DNA from: Liolophura sinensis
Taxonomy: Eukaryota > Mollusca > Polyplacophora > Chitonida > Chitonidae
DNA length: 64,000 bases
Direction of reading: 5' to 3'
Assembly (NCBI RefSeq): GCF_032854445.1
Contig: NC_088301.1
Coordinates: 24,278,226 to 24,342,225, forward strand
The translations under genes were made by a program, and so were the position numbers. Positions 36,457-47,859 of this stretch are shown piece after piece. Position 1 is the stretch's first letter, and every line of letters starts with the position of its first letter. The notes under the pieces are model-generated. The model was not told the origin of the DNA. It searched no databases and worked only from the letters and a program-made list of their open reading frames with translations.

Positions 36457-37435
36457 CACAATTAAAAGTCTTGAAAATTGAGATCTCTTTATTATATTGG
36501 GCACTAGCGTGGACTCAATCTTGATCTAGTTTTGGTGTGTCTTTAATGTCAGGGAGAATATAAGCTTGTGGCAACTGTTTTCATATTTATACTCTTGGAG
36601 CTCATTTTATTCCATGTAATGTTTCTCAGCAAAATTTCATTAAATGAAGAATGGTCCTTTCAGAAGGTTTTTTTCTAGAGGAAATTCAAATCATATTTGA
36701 CCAGATTCCCATTAAAAGTAAAGTTGCCTGTTTTTTTTACTTCTTGAATTTGGATATCATTGCTGGTTGGGATGAGCTTTGAGGTCCATGCCTCTCGTAA
36801 GACTTAAAGGCAATGTTCTGCGAATGGACGACCTGAGAATTGGATCCATTGGCCATTGTCCGCCAGGCTTGGCCCAGGTCATTATAGGCAAAGATGTTTG
36901 CATGAGAATGTCTTCTGGAGACCAGGTACTGGTGGGTTGGATGCAAAGCGTCTTTGTCCTTCTCGAGTCTGAGGACAGAGGTTTGTGTTGGACCAATCAG
37001 TATTCATGAGGTTGTGCAGGCCGAACCCTCTTGGTAACCTGTGCTAATCACTTGTCATTTTCACGTTCCACTTTGCAGATATCGCCACGCAGTTTTCACA
37101 AATGATACAGTGGGAGTGAGGAAATAACAGTGCTGCTTTCTAAAATGTGGATATGCATTGCTTTTTTCTTCACGTTTCCTCCGTGAATTGGCACAATTAT
37201 TGATTTTTTTGCGTCCACGATTACTGTTCTGTTGATGATGACTTCTGGGTCATTTTCCACTTGATGTTTATAAACCTTCCCTCCCAGTTTTAAGTAAGTC
37301 GTTTTAGTAACAGGGTTTGCGATGTGAACTGGTAGTTTTTCCACACATTGCTCTCCTGTATACATTGGAATTTTCCATGGACTACAAAGGACGGTTGATT
37401 TAATATTCTCAAAGCAACTGTAATTCATTCTGACT

Positions 37436-37635
37436 NNNNNNNNNNNNNNNNNNNNNNNNNNNNNNNNNNNNNNNNNNNNNNNNNNNNNNNNNNNNNNNNN
37501 NNNNNNNNNNNNNNNNNNNNNNNNNNNNNNNNNNNNNNNNNNNNNNNNNNNNNNNNNNNNNNNNNNNNNNNNNNNNNNNNNNNNNNNNNNNNNNNNNNNN
37601 NNNNNNNNNNNNNNNNNNNNNNNNNNNNNNNNNNN
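37436..37635. other. assembly gap of 200 N
   Basis: The gap is exactly 200 N, a round number, which suggests a fixed-size scaffolding placeholder and not a measured distance. The flanks are the end and the start of the same 8.5-kb segment. Open frames spanning it (for example 37096-37662) are meaningless. Confidence 0.98.
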
Positions 37636-37843
37636 GAAATCATGTGAGGTGTAATATATCACCGCTCATCTCATGAATTATGGATTGAAATAAGAATCGC
37701 AGAAAACAATGAGAAATGATTAAAAATTATTGCTTTTTTGTTTCATCGCATTTGTAACATATGTCGCAGGTATCATGCCGTTATTATTATGAGAAGAATC
37801 CATGTACCATGCCTGTTACAGTATAAGAACTCTCAGCTTTTCG

Positions 37844-37993
37844 GTTCCATCGTTATGGTATTAATGTTCCATCGTTATGATATTAATGTTCATCATTATG
37901 ATATTAATGTTCCATCATGATATTAATGTTCCATCATTATGATATTAATGTTCCATCATTATGATATTAATGTTCCATCATTATGATATTAAT
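37844..37993. repeat. 22-bp minisatellite, copy 2
   Basis: Counterpart of 29181-29330, offset by 8663 bases. No length difference was seen. Confidence 0.85.
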
Positions 37994-39022
37994 GTGATCG
38001 TTCTTTAATTGGATACCGTACTGAAGCATTTTTCACTTGCTAATCATGTAGGATGGCTGTCCCATTGTAATAGTGAGGAAAAGGTTTTAGGAAAGACATC
38101 GATCTAGGATGATACTAAAGCATGGTGTTATTGAGAATTACATGTACTTTATACTCTCCCCTATGAACATGGCCCAGCAATGTTTTGCACGTGCGAACAC
38201 AAGAGTGAACCCTATACATGTACAATTGGGAGATACATTCTCAACAATACATCGGTAATTGACAATGAACCCAACGAGAAAATGGCCAGCTGTGGCAAGC
38301 TAGTCTTCAGTTTTAACGAGCGTTCACTGCCAGGAATACAGGCTTGTACTTGTATACATGAGTGAAGAACAGAGGCAGGCTGAGCACTGCATGCAGGGTC
38401 TTTTTTTGCATTGGACTCGGCGAAACAGCTGTTGCCATTTTGTGTTTGTAGTTTTAATTTGACATCAAAATGTTCCTTTACCTGTTTATAAACCTGATAT
38501 TTCAGCAGAGTGGATAGAAAGTGCACTAGTTTTATGGATTGATATAGGCCTAACCTATAATAAATTGCTATTCCTACACTTACACATGTGTACATATACC
38601 AAAAGGTACTGTAATATGATACTAATGCAGCATGACAACACAATACACCTGACTGCTATATTGTATTTGATTATTATAAAAGCAAAAGAACAGCGGGGTT
38701 CCAAAAAGAAAAAAAATAAATAAGCAAAAACCAAAAAAAAAAAAAAGAAAGCACATACGAGAATAATAAATATTGAAAATAATTTCTGTGTATTGCTATA
38801 AAATGAGTAGATCACCCTTGGATGTCAAATAAATGAAATGTCAAGGTACATGTACATGTATGTGTCACCATTGATTCTGATGTGAACAGATGATTGAGCA
38901 TGACGAGGGACAGTGGTCACAGGGGCCAATCAGTGCAGCATAGCAGTTTTGACCCACCCTGTAAATTTATTGTTCATTAGGGCTTGGATGCTGTGTTTGT
39001 TCAGTGCTAATTGCTTGATCTC

Positions 39023-39058
39023 ATATATATATATATATATATGTACGTATGTATGTAT
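39023..39058. repeat. (AT)n(GTAT)n microsatellite, short allele
   Basis: 20 bp of AT, then GTACGTATGTATGTAT. The counterpart in copy 1 at 30356-30432 is much longer. Confidence 0.95.
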
Positions 39059-40045
39059 TCATTCTATGTAGATTTTTGTAGTGAAATAATTTTAATATTG
39101 ACATACCTGAATATATAGAAAAATTGGAAGCTTGTGGTAAATATGTGTTTAACAGGTAAAATAAGATTGTGTCCATATATTAAGAAATAATAATGATGAT
39201 AATAATAATAATACATCGCAGTAGCAGTCCATACATTGATATTGACCTGTATGTATATACAAAAAAATCAAGTCTAAGGCTTAGCAAAGAAGTGGTTAGC
39301 AGGGGACTATCACATATGCTTTAAGTCATAATACTCGCGGGTTGCATATAATAATGAATGCTGGGAAAATGTTTATAGACTTGAGGAACATTCTGTAAAG
39401 CCCGTGGTATTAATTGTTCATAACGTTACAAACTCTAATTCTGACTTTCTGCCACACTGTTTAATTAAAATTTTGGAGTATTTTAAGGTTTAAGCAGCTT
39501 GTCATGCTAAATGTGGAATACAGCCTCCCTCCCTACATGAGAGAGTTTTCGATGAAGTACAGTGGCTACAGCATTGTCAAGCATGGGTTTCATGTTACAT
39601 TACCATCTTTATATGCCACTAAGTGATGGATAGTTTTTCTTGTAAGGCCATCTAGATATGAAGCTGAAGGTGACCTTGAATTGCAAGGAAAGTGGGTATG
39701 ACGTGCCCTACCGGGACCAAGTTAAGAAAAATCTGTCCTCTTCAATACACGCGCGTATAGTCTGTTAATGACACCAGTTTGTCTGTGCAAACCTATGGCG
39801 GTAAAAATTAATTAGCATAAAAAAAAGCATTTAATTTTTTTTTTCCTGTTTTTAGTTATTTTTTTTTTTTGATAACAAAAGACATGGCATATAGCACTGT
39901 CAGCTGCTGTTTAGTCTGATCCGTAATCACTGTGCCAAATCCGAGCGATATTGACGGTGGAAGGACACCTGATTGAGGCAACGATCTTATTGCTGTTTTA
40001 TCATCTCTCATGGCGTTATGCTGACAGATTTATTGCTATTTGCAG

Positions 40046-40173
40046 GTGGCCATCAAGGTGATCGATACACGGAAAATAAAGGAGGATTATGTTAAGCAGA
40101 ATCTTCATCGTGAAGCTCGTATTCTGGCCAGCTGCGGCATCCAAACATCATCCGTCTGTTCGAGACCCTTAAG
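40046..40173 (+). pseudogene. frameshifted second copy of kinase coding exon 2
   Basis: Same exon as 31419-31547 with intact splice sites, but 128 bp instead of 129. At ATTCTGGCC one G is missing relative to ATTCTGGGCC in copy 1. Reading on from the upstream phase, the frame shifts after the alpha-C helix and meets a TAA overlapping the donor site. The loss is in a G homopolymer next to an assembly gap, so a consensus error or a defective allele is more likely than a true duplicated pseudo-exon. It should not be joined into the gene model together with 31419-31547. Confidence 0.85.
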
Positions 40174-40513
40174 GTAAGCTCACTTGACATCATCTTCATC
40201 TGTCCACCTGACTCCCCCAGACCAAAACCCCACCCCTTACCCTGCAATCAGACATACATGAGATACTGTGTTTTATGAGGGCCAAAGGATGGAATCCCTT
40301 CCCCTTCTACCTAGGAAGGGGATATTCACCACTTTATATTGCCTCTTGTTTAAATGTCTATTCTTTTAGTGTATTGACTGTTCCCCACATGATCACGTCA
40401 AGACCATTGGAAATTTACAGGTTTAAGAATCTGAAATATGGATCTCAACACTATATATTTATGACATATAAACTATGCATTTTTGTCTGAAATTATCAAC
40501 AGTTTTCATCAGT

Positions 40514-40765
40514 TTTGAGTGCATCAGTATATTTCAGGTCTTGAAATATACCTGAAATTTTGAGTGCATCAGAATTTCAGGTATATTTTGAGTGCATCAG
40601 TATGTTTCAGGTCAGTTTTGATCAATTTTGAGTGCATCAGTATATTTCAGGTCTTGAAATATACCTGAAATTTTGAGTGCATCAGAATTTCAGGTATATT
40701 TTGAGTGCATCAGTATGTTTCAGGTCAGTTTTGATCAATTTTGAGTGCATCAGTATATTTCAGGT
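40514..40765. repeat. TTTTGAGTGCATCAG repeat, long allele
   Basis: Contains two ~113-bp units, with CTTGAAATATACCTG at 40540 and again at 40653. The copy at 31880-32030 has one. It differs by whole units, as expected for tandem-repeat alleles. Confidence 0.88.
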
Positions 40766-41068
40766 CTTGAGACTTATAGTGGATATTCTGACATTTGCGT
40801 TATAATCTGGCTATATTATAAAAAATGTACATTTCATTTAGGTGTAAACGACTTAGGTATTTGTGGGATAATTTTTCTACTTTAGGGGAATTGTTGGAAG
40901 AAATTTTTTGCGGGAAAAGTGTTGTTGGAGGAAAGTAATGATCGGAAATGTGCATGTGCTAAATTCAAAGGCTTCATGTAAGAATTAAATCTGTTACATT
41001 GAAACTTGTCCATTTAATTTTCAAAAACCATTGATCTGTAACATGCATGTGCTGTGCGGAAAAACATG

Positions 41069-41298
41069 TATTTATTTATTTGATTGGTGTTTTATGCCGT
41101 ACTCAAGAATATTTCACTTGTATGATGGCGGCCAGCATTATGGTGGGAGGAAAACTGGGTAGAACCCGGGGAAACCCACGACAATCCGCAGGTTGCTGAC
41201 AGACCTTCCCATGAGCTTGACTTGAACTCACAGCGACCGCTGTGGTGAGAGGCATCTGGGTCATTGTGCCTTGTTGGCATACTAACCACGTTGGCCCC
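41069..41298 (-). mobile_element. SINE family B, counterpart in copy 2
   Basis: Same insertion as 32331-32559, with small differences (one extra A in the GGAGGAAAACTG region, G/T in the head). Sharing the same insertion at the same site shows that it predates the split of the two copies. Confidence 0.82.
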
Positions 41299-43133
41299 AA
41301 AAAATGTGAAAGAATTGAATCTAATTTACATCGAAACAAATCTATGTTATATTTGAAAACGAGGCAGATCAGTAGTGCACATTTTCCATGTATGCAGTGG
41401 TTGCCAGAGTATTTCTCCTCCCGTCTTACTTCTGTAACACCGGGACTCGACGGCCATGATGGCACGTAATGGCGGCTATTATGTGACTCCCAGTCTTCCT
41501 GAGAAGCCAGTCTTAGATCTGTCACTGATGTTAAATGAAGGCTGATTGTGTTGGTGTAATTACAATAGGACCCAGGCTGCCTGACTGGCTGGCTGGCGGA
41601 CCGGTTTGGACTGTACAGTCAGGGCTGGTTGACTCTTTGGCCATGCTGGCTGAAAGCTTTGGAAGCCAGTTCCCTGTTGGAAATGCAGAAACACAATTGA
41701 TTAGTTAGTTCACCAGGGCTGTTGTGTGTTTCAGGGCTCAATGTTCAGCCTCTGTAGCGTCTTGTCACGGTAATGTAGTAGTAGTTATAACATCAGAGAA
41801 GTCATCCAGGCCTAGAAAACATCCCCCCTCCCTCTCCCCCCTCACCCACTCTTTCTCTTGTCTTAGTTCCAGAGCCGTTGGCTCTTAGTTCCCGTGTCTC
41901 TGAGGACTACGGAACGATTTCTGTCCCTAACACAATTTGAGACAAAGCTCGTAATTTAGAGCGTTGGGAGGGGAAACGAATCGGACGGCAAAATGTTTAG
42001 CCGTGTGTTTAGGAGCCCTGTGCATGAATCGAGAGATGGTAAAGTCTCTTGTCTGTACGCATTGATTTCTTCTGTCTGATGAATACAGCTGTCAAATCTA
42101 CAAGCTCTTGTGCCAGTCGTCAGCTGGTTAACGCGGCTCTATCCAGCAGATTCTCACGACACCTGCAACACAGGAATAACATGGCATGGCCCAGCTGGGG
42201 AGGGAGGAAAGCCTTCTGAAAGCCGCGTGAGGTGAAATCTCTTGTAGAAAGCCGCATTATACAATCAGAGATTGAACTTTTCAGCAATGGCCACTCTGCT
42301 TACTTGTAGTGTGCAAAACTCGTTTATCTTGTGCAAAGCAGGGAGATCATTGTGCGTTATATAGAAATAATAAACCCGCTCTAAGCTGCAACTTAACAGT
42401 TATTGGCCTGTTTGCTCTGATTGTCTGTCAGTTAAATTTTTGACATGCTGTCTTTAAACATCAAACAGTCATTTGACTTGCGTGTCAGACAATATGATAT
42501 CCCATACAGGGATTATTGCAGCTATTGTGAATTTACACTGTTTTTCTTCTTTTTTTATTTTTAAATAGATTTTGTACGTATGTAAAAGGTCATGATGTAC
42601 CATAATCTAACAGTATATACCGACTGACTTGCCAATGTTTCCTGTTTCTGAGAGTTCTTTTGAGTTCAGAAAGGTGTTTTGAGGTTTACTTGGAACATGG
42701 GATTATATTCTACAGTAGGCCTAAAATTACAAGTTTCAGCACCAAAAGTCATATTTTGTGACATTTGTATGCCTCTTTTGTGGGCGAAATTTGAGGTCTT
42801 TTTGGGGTATTACATGTAGCATCAGTATGTAAGTATGTTAGATTGGCTTTCTCTCTTCAGGGTTTAACAAACAAATAATTGCTTACCATTTCATATATCA
42901 TGCACCTAGTGATGCTGTCAGTAGGTATTTGAGGGACATGCCCCAGTGTCAGATTAATGTGGCATATGTAAACATATATAATCATATAAGGACTTTCACT
43001 GATGTAGAAATGTGCAACATCACTAAAGTCTTGAAGAAATCGGAGATTTTGTCGCTTTGGCAGGCACCACGTTTCCATAGCGAGAGAAAGCATATTAGTG
43101 TCGGTATGCACTTGTATAACCAATTCTTCTACA

Positions 43134-43353
43134 TACCCTAATTCCTCAAACTTCACATACAAAAGGTCAAGTTTCAAGCCCAATTGATGCACATTTTTAA
43201 TTTGATGTTGGAGACAAAACTACATTCGTTTGATTGGCCAGTTTCAGGACTTCACAAAAAGTATAATTTTATCAGTCTACACAGAATAAGGCCTTTTGAA
43301 TATGCTTGAAAAAACACCTTAATGACATGGGAAAAGATCGAAGATTTACAGTA
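43134..43353. mobile_element. MITE with TACTGTA-type ends, counterpart in copy 2
   Basis: Same insertion as 34389-34608, with a few substitutions near its left end. See that entry for the end structure. Confidence 0.7.
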
Positions 43354-43362
43354 GTACTTCGT

Positions 43363-43507
43363 GTAAGTGAGTGAGTGCCTGGGGTTTAACGTCGTAGTTT
43401 AAAATTTTTCAGCAATATGACTAGGAAGGAGTCTTTAGAGTGCATGTGATGTGCCTCCTTGTTGCAGGGGGGATTTGCACCGCTCTTTTATCTAGTGCTG
43501 CTTCACT
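43363..43507 (-). mobile_element. SINE family A, truncated, counterpart in copy 2
   Basis: Same truncated insertion as 34618-34762, and virtually identical to it. Confidence 0.8.
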
Positions 43508-46366
43508 ATGACCTTATAAATAGTTACACTTAATGGCTCTTGAAATAATAAAGGGAATATATACAATAATGCTGTTAAAATGAAGATAAAAACGAGTTTT
43601 CTATAATTCCTTCACTGTTTAGCATGTAACATGAAAAAAGTTCAGTTTGGTTTTGATTGTATGTGTACATGTAGGATTGCATTTCTTGATTCGGGACAAT
43701 TTTTCAATAAGGTTAGATTTGGGATTGCTAATTTGGATTAGATTCTTTGCAGCAGTTTATGTATATAGGTGTATTACCTTTGCAGAGAAAGGCTAGAGCC
43801 AAAATCACAGCGTATGGAAATATAACGAATCTTTGAATAGCTGTATTTGTGTTCCATCACAGCCCTGCATTTAAGTATCTGCTAAACTGACATGCAACAA
43901 TTAATCCATGGAATGAAAGGCGAATTGTGGATTGATTCCAGTAAATCAGGACGCGGTCTCGACAGCTGCAAGATTAACGGACTTCGCCGACACATCATGG
44001 ATCAGAATACACTCAGAATCGATCTTTTTCAGCATGTTTAGCATTTCAAATATTTCTGATTAGAAGAAGCGCTCTATTGTGCAGTGGCGTGTAAAATCAA
44101 AATTGGCTGACGACATGTTGTCACACTTTTTCTTTGGATGGAGGGAGAGCTGGTCCCTGTGTGTGTAATACTAACAAGATACAATGGCAGTTGAGGTGAA
44201 GCTAAGGCCTTCATGCCATCCCATTTCACGGTCACACAGAGGTGGTTATTGATCAGTTATGACATCAATAGTGCGATTCGCCTGGCGATGCAATGTTGTG
44301 CTTCGTCTACCAGACTGTTGTACTTTCATTAGTTGATCAGCCTGATTCGGATAATTGTATAACCAATGGACAGACAGCTCAACCCTATTTCACTAGTGCC
44401 TGAGTTCTGATCAGTTCTTAGTGTCCAATTTTCCCCTAAAACACATTAGCCCTTGTACTCTCCAGCCAATAGACTGAGGAAACTTCAGGCATTAGTCCAG
44501 ATTACATTTACAAGTATTAACTAAATGTATAAAGCCCATTGACTTTTTTATTTTACACTCACATATAAACATTGGCGTTTCACATTATTGTTTGCTTCTC
44601 CAGTAAAATTCCTTGTCATTCGCTAAATTTCTATTCAATATAAAGTCCTTTTCCAAAAATTGTTTAGTTCATGTTGGAAAACGATTTTAAAAATATATAT
44701 CTGTAAATTTAAAATTGTATCATAATGTATTGCTTTCAATGTATGTTATTGGCATGACAAGTTCTGTGGAAAAAGGTATATGACCAGTTATGAATGGAAT
44801 TAATGAACTGGGAAGAACTCTTTGTATTCACTTGAATCTGCAATATGGCTACCTTAATGTGCCCGGGAAAAATGTAACATTGCAAGAGAAATGAATGAGC
44901 TAATTAATATTATACATAAAAGTTCTGAACTCTTATTCTCATATTTTTAAAATGGAAAAGGTTTATCATTATTATTGAACTGAGAGTACTTGATGTTTTG
45001 AAAACATTTCATGGATGATTTGGTTAAATTAAAACGAATGAAGTGTAGATTTATAATGACTGAAATAAGGAATTAGGTTGAACAGGACGGCAACTGGCTT
45101 GTAAATTTTGTCACAATTTATCAAGATGCTCTTGTGTGTTTAAAAGACTTGCAGCCATTACAACATGTAGCCATTGTTAAATGTAGTAAGATGGCCATCT
45201 TCACAATTAAAAGTCTTGAAAATTGAGATCTCTTTATTATATTGGGCACTAGCGTGGACTCAATCTTGATCTAGTTTTGGTGTGTCTTTAATGTTAGGGA
45301 GAATATAAGCTTGTGGCAACTGTTTTCATATTTATACTCTTGGAGCTCATTTTATTCCATGTAATGTTTCTCAGCAAAATTTCATTAAATGAAGAATGGT
45401 CCTTTCAGAAGGTTTTTTTCTAGAGGAAATTCAAATCATATTTGACCAGATTCCCATTAAAAGTAAAGTTGCCTGTTTTTTTTACTTCTTGAATTTGGAT
45501 ATCATTGCTGGTTGGGATGAGCTTTGAGGTCCATGCCTCTCGTAAGACTTAAAGGCAATGTTCTGCGAATGGACGACCTGAGAATTGGATCCATTGGCCA
45601 TTGTCCGCCAGGCTTGGCCCAGGTCATTATAGGCAAAGATGTTTGCATGAGAATGTCTTCTGGAGACCAGGTACTGGTGGGTTGGATGCAAAGCGTCTTT
45701 GTCCTTCTCGAGTCTGAGGACAGAGGTTTGTGTTGGACCAATCAGTATTCATGAGGTTGTGCAGGCCGAACCCTCTTGGTAACCTGTGCTAATCACTTGT
45801 CATTTTCACGTTCCACTTTGCAGATATCGGCCACGCAGTTTTCACAAATGATACAGTGGGAGTGAGGAAATAACAGTGCTGCTTTCTAAAATGTGGATAT
45901 GCATTGCTTTTTTCTTCACGTTTCCTCCGTGAATTGGCACAATTATTGATTTTTTTGCGTCCACGATTACTGTTCTGTTGATGATGACTTCTGGGTCATT
46001 TTCCACTTGATGTTTATAAACCTTCCCTCCCAGTTTTAAGTAAGTCGTTTTAGTAACAGGGTTTGCGATGTGAACTGGTAGTTTTCCACACATTGCTCTC
46101 CTGTATACATTGGAATTTTCCATGGACTACAAAGGACGGTTGATTTAATATTCTCAAAGCAACTGTAATTCATTCTGACTGATTTGGCATTGTTATGAAC
46201 TAATGTCTATCAACTATATAAAGAGGCATTTTCTTCTGATATTAGATTTTGTCTTCACTTCGCTAGCTTCAGAGTTTTGTACTAACTAAAGTACAGCTGT
46301 GAACCATGATTGTAAGCATATATTTAGTAGGTTGGACAGAATAATTCATAATGGCGTCCACTGAAA

Positions 46367-46380
46367 GTTGCCATGGTTAC
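46367..46380 (+). promoter_or_regulatory. X-box-like RFX site
   Basis: GTTGCCATGGTTAC closely matches the RFX X-box consensus, two half-sites around a short spacer. It lies in intron 2. Function is unproven, but such matches are uncommon by chance. Confidence 0.3.
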
Positions 46381-47446
46381 ATATAAAAGCCTGAATGGTC
46401 ATGTGTTAATGTCTCTGTCATCGTTTGTCAGAAATAAAAGAAAAAACACATCATGAGAATATGTCGAAAAAGTCATGGATATTTTCTTCAATCATTAACA
46501 TGGAGACATATTTGTATTATCATGACTTAATCATCACAAAAATGGCCACTGGTGGATTTTTTATGTCTTTATTACCAGTAACATTCCAGTCAGAGGTAAT
46601 TGTGCAATACTGGTCTACAGATTTTATTGATATGTCCCGAAGTGTTGTCAAATTTGCTCATGAATATTTCTTTAAAAATCTCTGTGGCAGACCTGCTTAG
46701 GAGAAAGGTTGTCAGCTTGTGATGACAAAAATTTGGCTGTGTGACAGTGGTATAAGTTAGCGAATTAATCAATGGCAGATAAAGTTCCTCTCAAGATAGG
46801 ACAATTAAGAAAGATGTGAAAAACATCTACACATAGCAAAATACTTTGGCAAAAAGAATATTGATATAGAGAGAAAAGGACAGGTTATTTGTACTTTAGG
46901 AAAATAAAAAATCATGAACCAAAAATGTGATAACATTAAAAGAACTGAACCAGACAGAGTGTATGTTTTTAACTATTGAGCTTAAGTGGTGCTAACATCG
47001 GTAGAAGTAGAGTGTTGAACTCACTCTTGAGTAAAATTTGGTAAAAGTACCGTGTGACCAAATCTGGGAATAGCGAAGGTGATTGTGACTCTATCTTGGA
47101 CAAGCTGTGGTTCAATCTAGCGAAACTTTGCAAGGGCTTCATGAGAGGTTGGACTATGATTTCTAAGACATCCTGTGGGAAGTTTTGTTTCTTTGTTTAA
47201 GATGGATGTTGTGATTTGTGGGCTTAATGGTCATTACCAGACGTCCATAAATAGTGATTATATTGTATCAATCTCTCAGTAGACAGGGACTGTGTAAGCT
47301 ATTCTATTCCCTCAACTGGTATGTGGGAATCAACACAAAGCAACCTGAAAGTGTTCGTCGCAAAGAAAAACTCAACTGATTATGAGTGGTTTCCAGGGTT
47401 TCAGGGTTTTATTTGAGAAGTTTTAAGGGAAAGGATTTGAATGGTC

Positions 47447-47465
47447 GAGAGAGAGAGAGAGAGAG
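47447..47465. repeat. (GA)n microsatellite
   Basis: About nine GA units. Confidence 0.9.
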
Positions 47466-47824
47466 TTGTTAGTTTTAGAGAAGGGTTGTTGAGTTTAACA
47501 CTGGATGCTAGGAGGATGTATCCAAAGGTCACATGTACATTAAGGGTTTCCCCAAAGAGAAGGTATTGATGAAATACCATCAACACAGGTCATTAGCTTG
47601 CTGCTGATAGTAAATTGGTTTTGAATTATCTGACCGGGCCACTGGTGGCCTTGTTCCTCTGTTAATGGCTTGTGTTGACCGTGAGCTCTTCTACTGAACC
47701 ACACTCACAATATAGTGTAATTGCAAAATGTTGACTTTGCAAAGAAAAGCGGCTGCCATGTTATAATATACAAACAAGCCAGTGGACAGAATTATTGCAT
47801 TATAAACAGTATAGGGAGTTTGGT

Positions 47825-47859
47825 GGGGGGTTAGGGGTTGGGGGGGATGGGGAGGGGGG
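47825..47859 (+). other. strong G-quadruplex motif in the intron, coding strand
   Basis: Five G runs of 6, 4, 7, 4 and 6 bases are separated by loops of only 1-3 bases (TTA, TT, AT, A). This meets strict quadruplex rules with at least four tetrads. It lies on the sense strand, so both the non-template DNA and the pre-mRNA could fold. Confidence 0.8.

Larger units (their letters stand above)
28973..37435. repeat. 8.46-kb segment, copy 1 (ends at the assembly gap)
   Basis: The sequence from GAAATCATGTGAGGTG at 28973 to CATTCTGACT at 37435 is repeated at 37636-46180 with the same order of everything, including coding exon 2, a SINE B, a MITE and a truncated SINE A. Copy 1 stops exactly at the 200-N gap and copy 2 begins exactly after it. 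The simplest reading is two alleles of one locus, not a biological duplication. Confidence 0.95.
37636..46180. repeat. 8.54-kb segment, copy 2 (starts at the assembly gap)
   Basis: Second version of 28973-37435. Differences are single-base changes, small indels, a shorter AT run, one extra 113-bp repeat unit and a one-base deletion in the exon. Divergence is uneven: I count about a dozen differences in 42550-43190 but only about five in 43370-46180. Sequence continues beyond the shared part at 46181 (GATTTGGCATTG). Confidence 0.95.

Noticed and set aside
37096-37662. 188-codon minus-strand open frame
   Set aside because: It runs through the 200-N gap. The part with real sequence has no recognisable domain, and the ungapped counterpart at 45842-46123 has only 93 codons.
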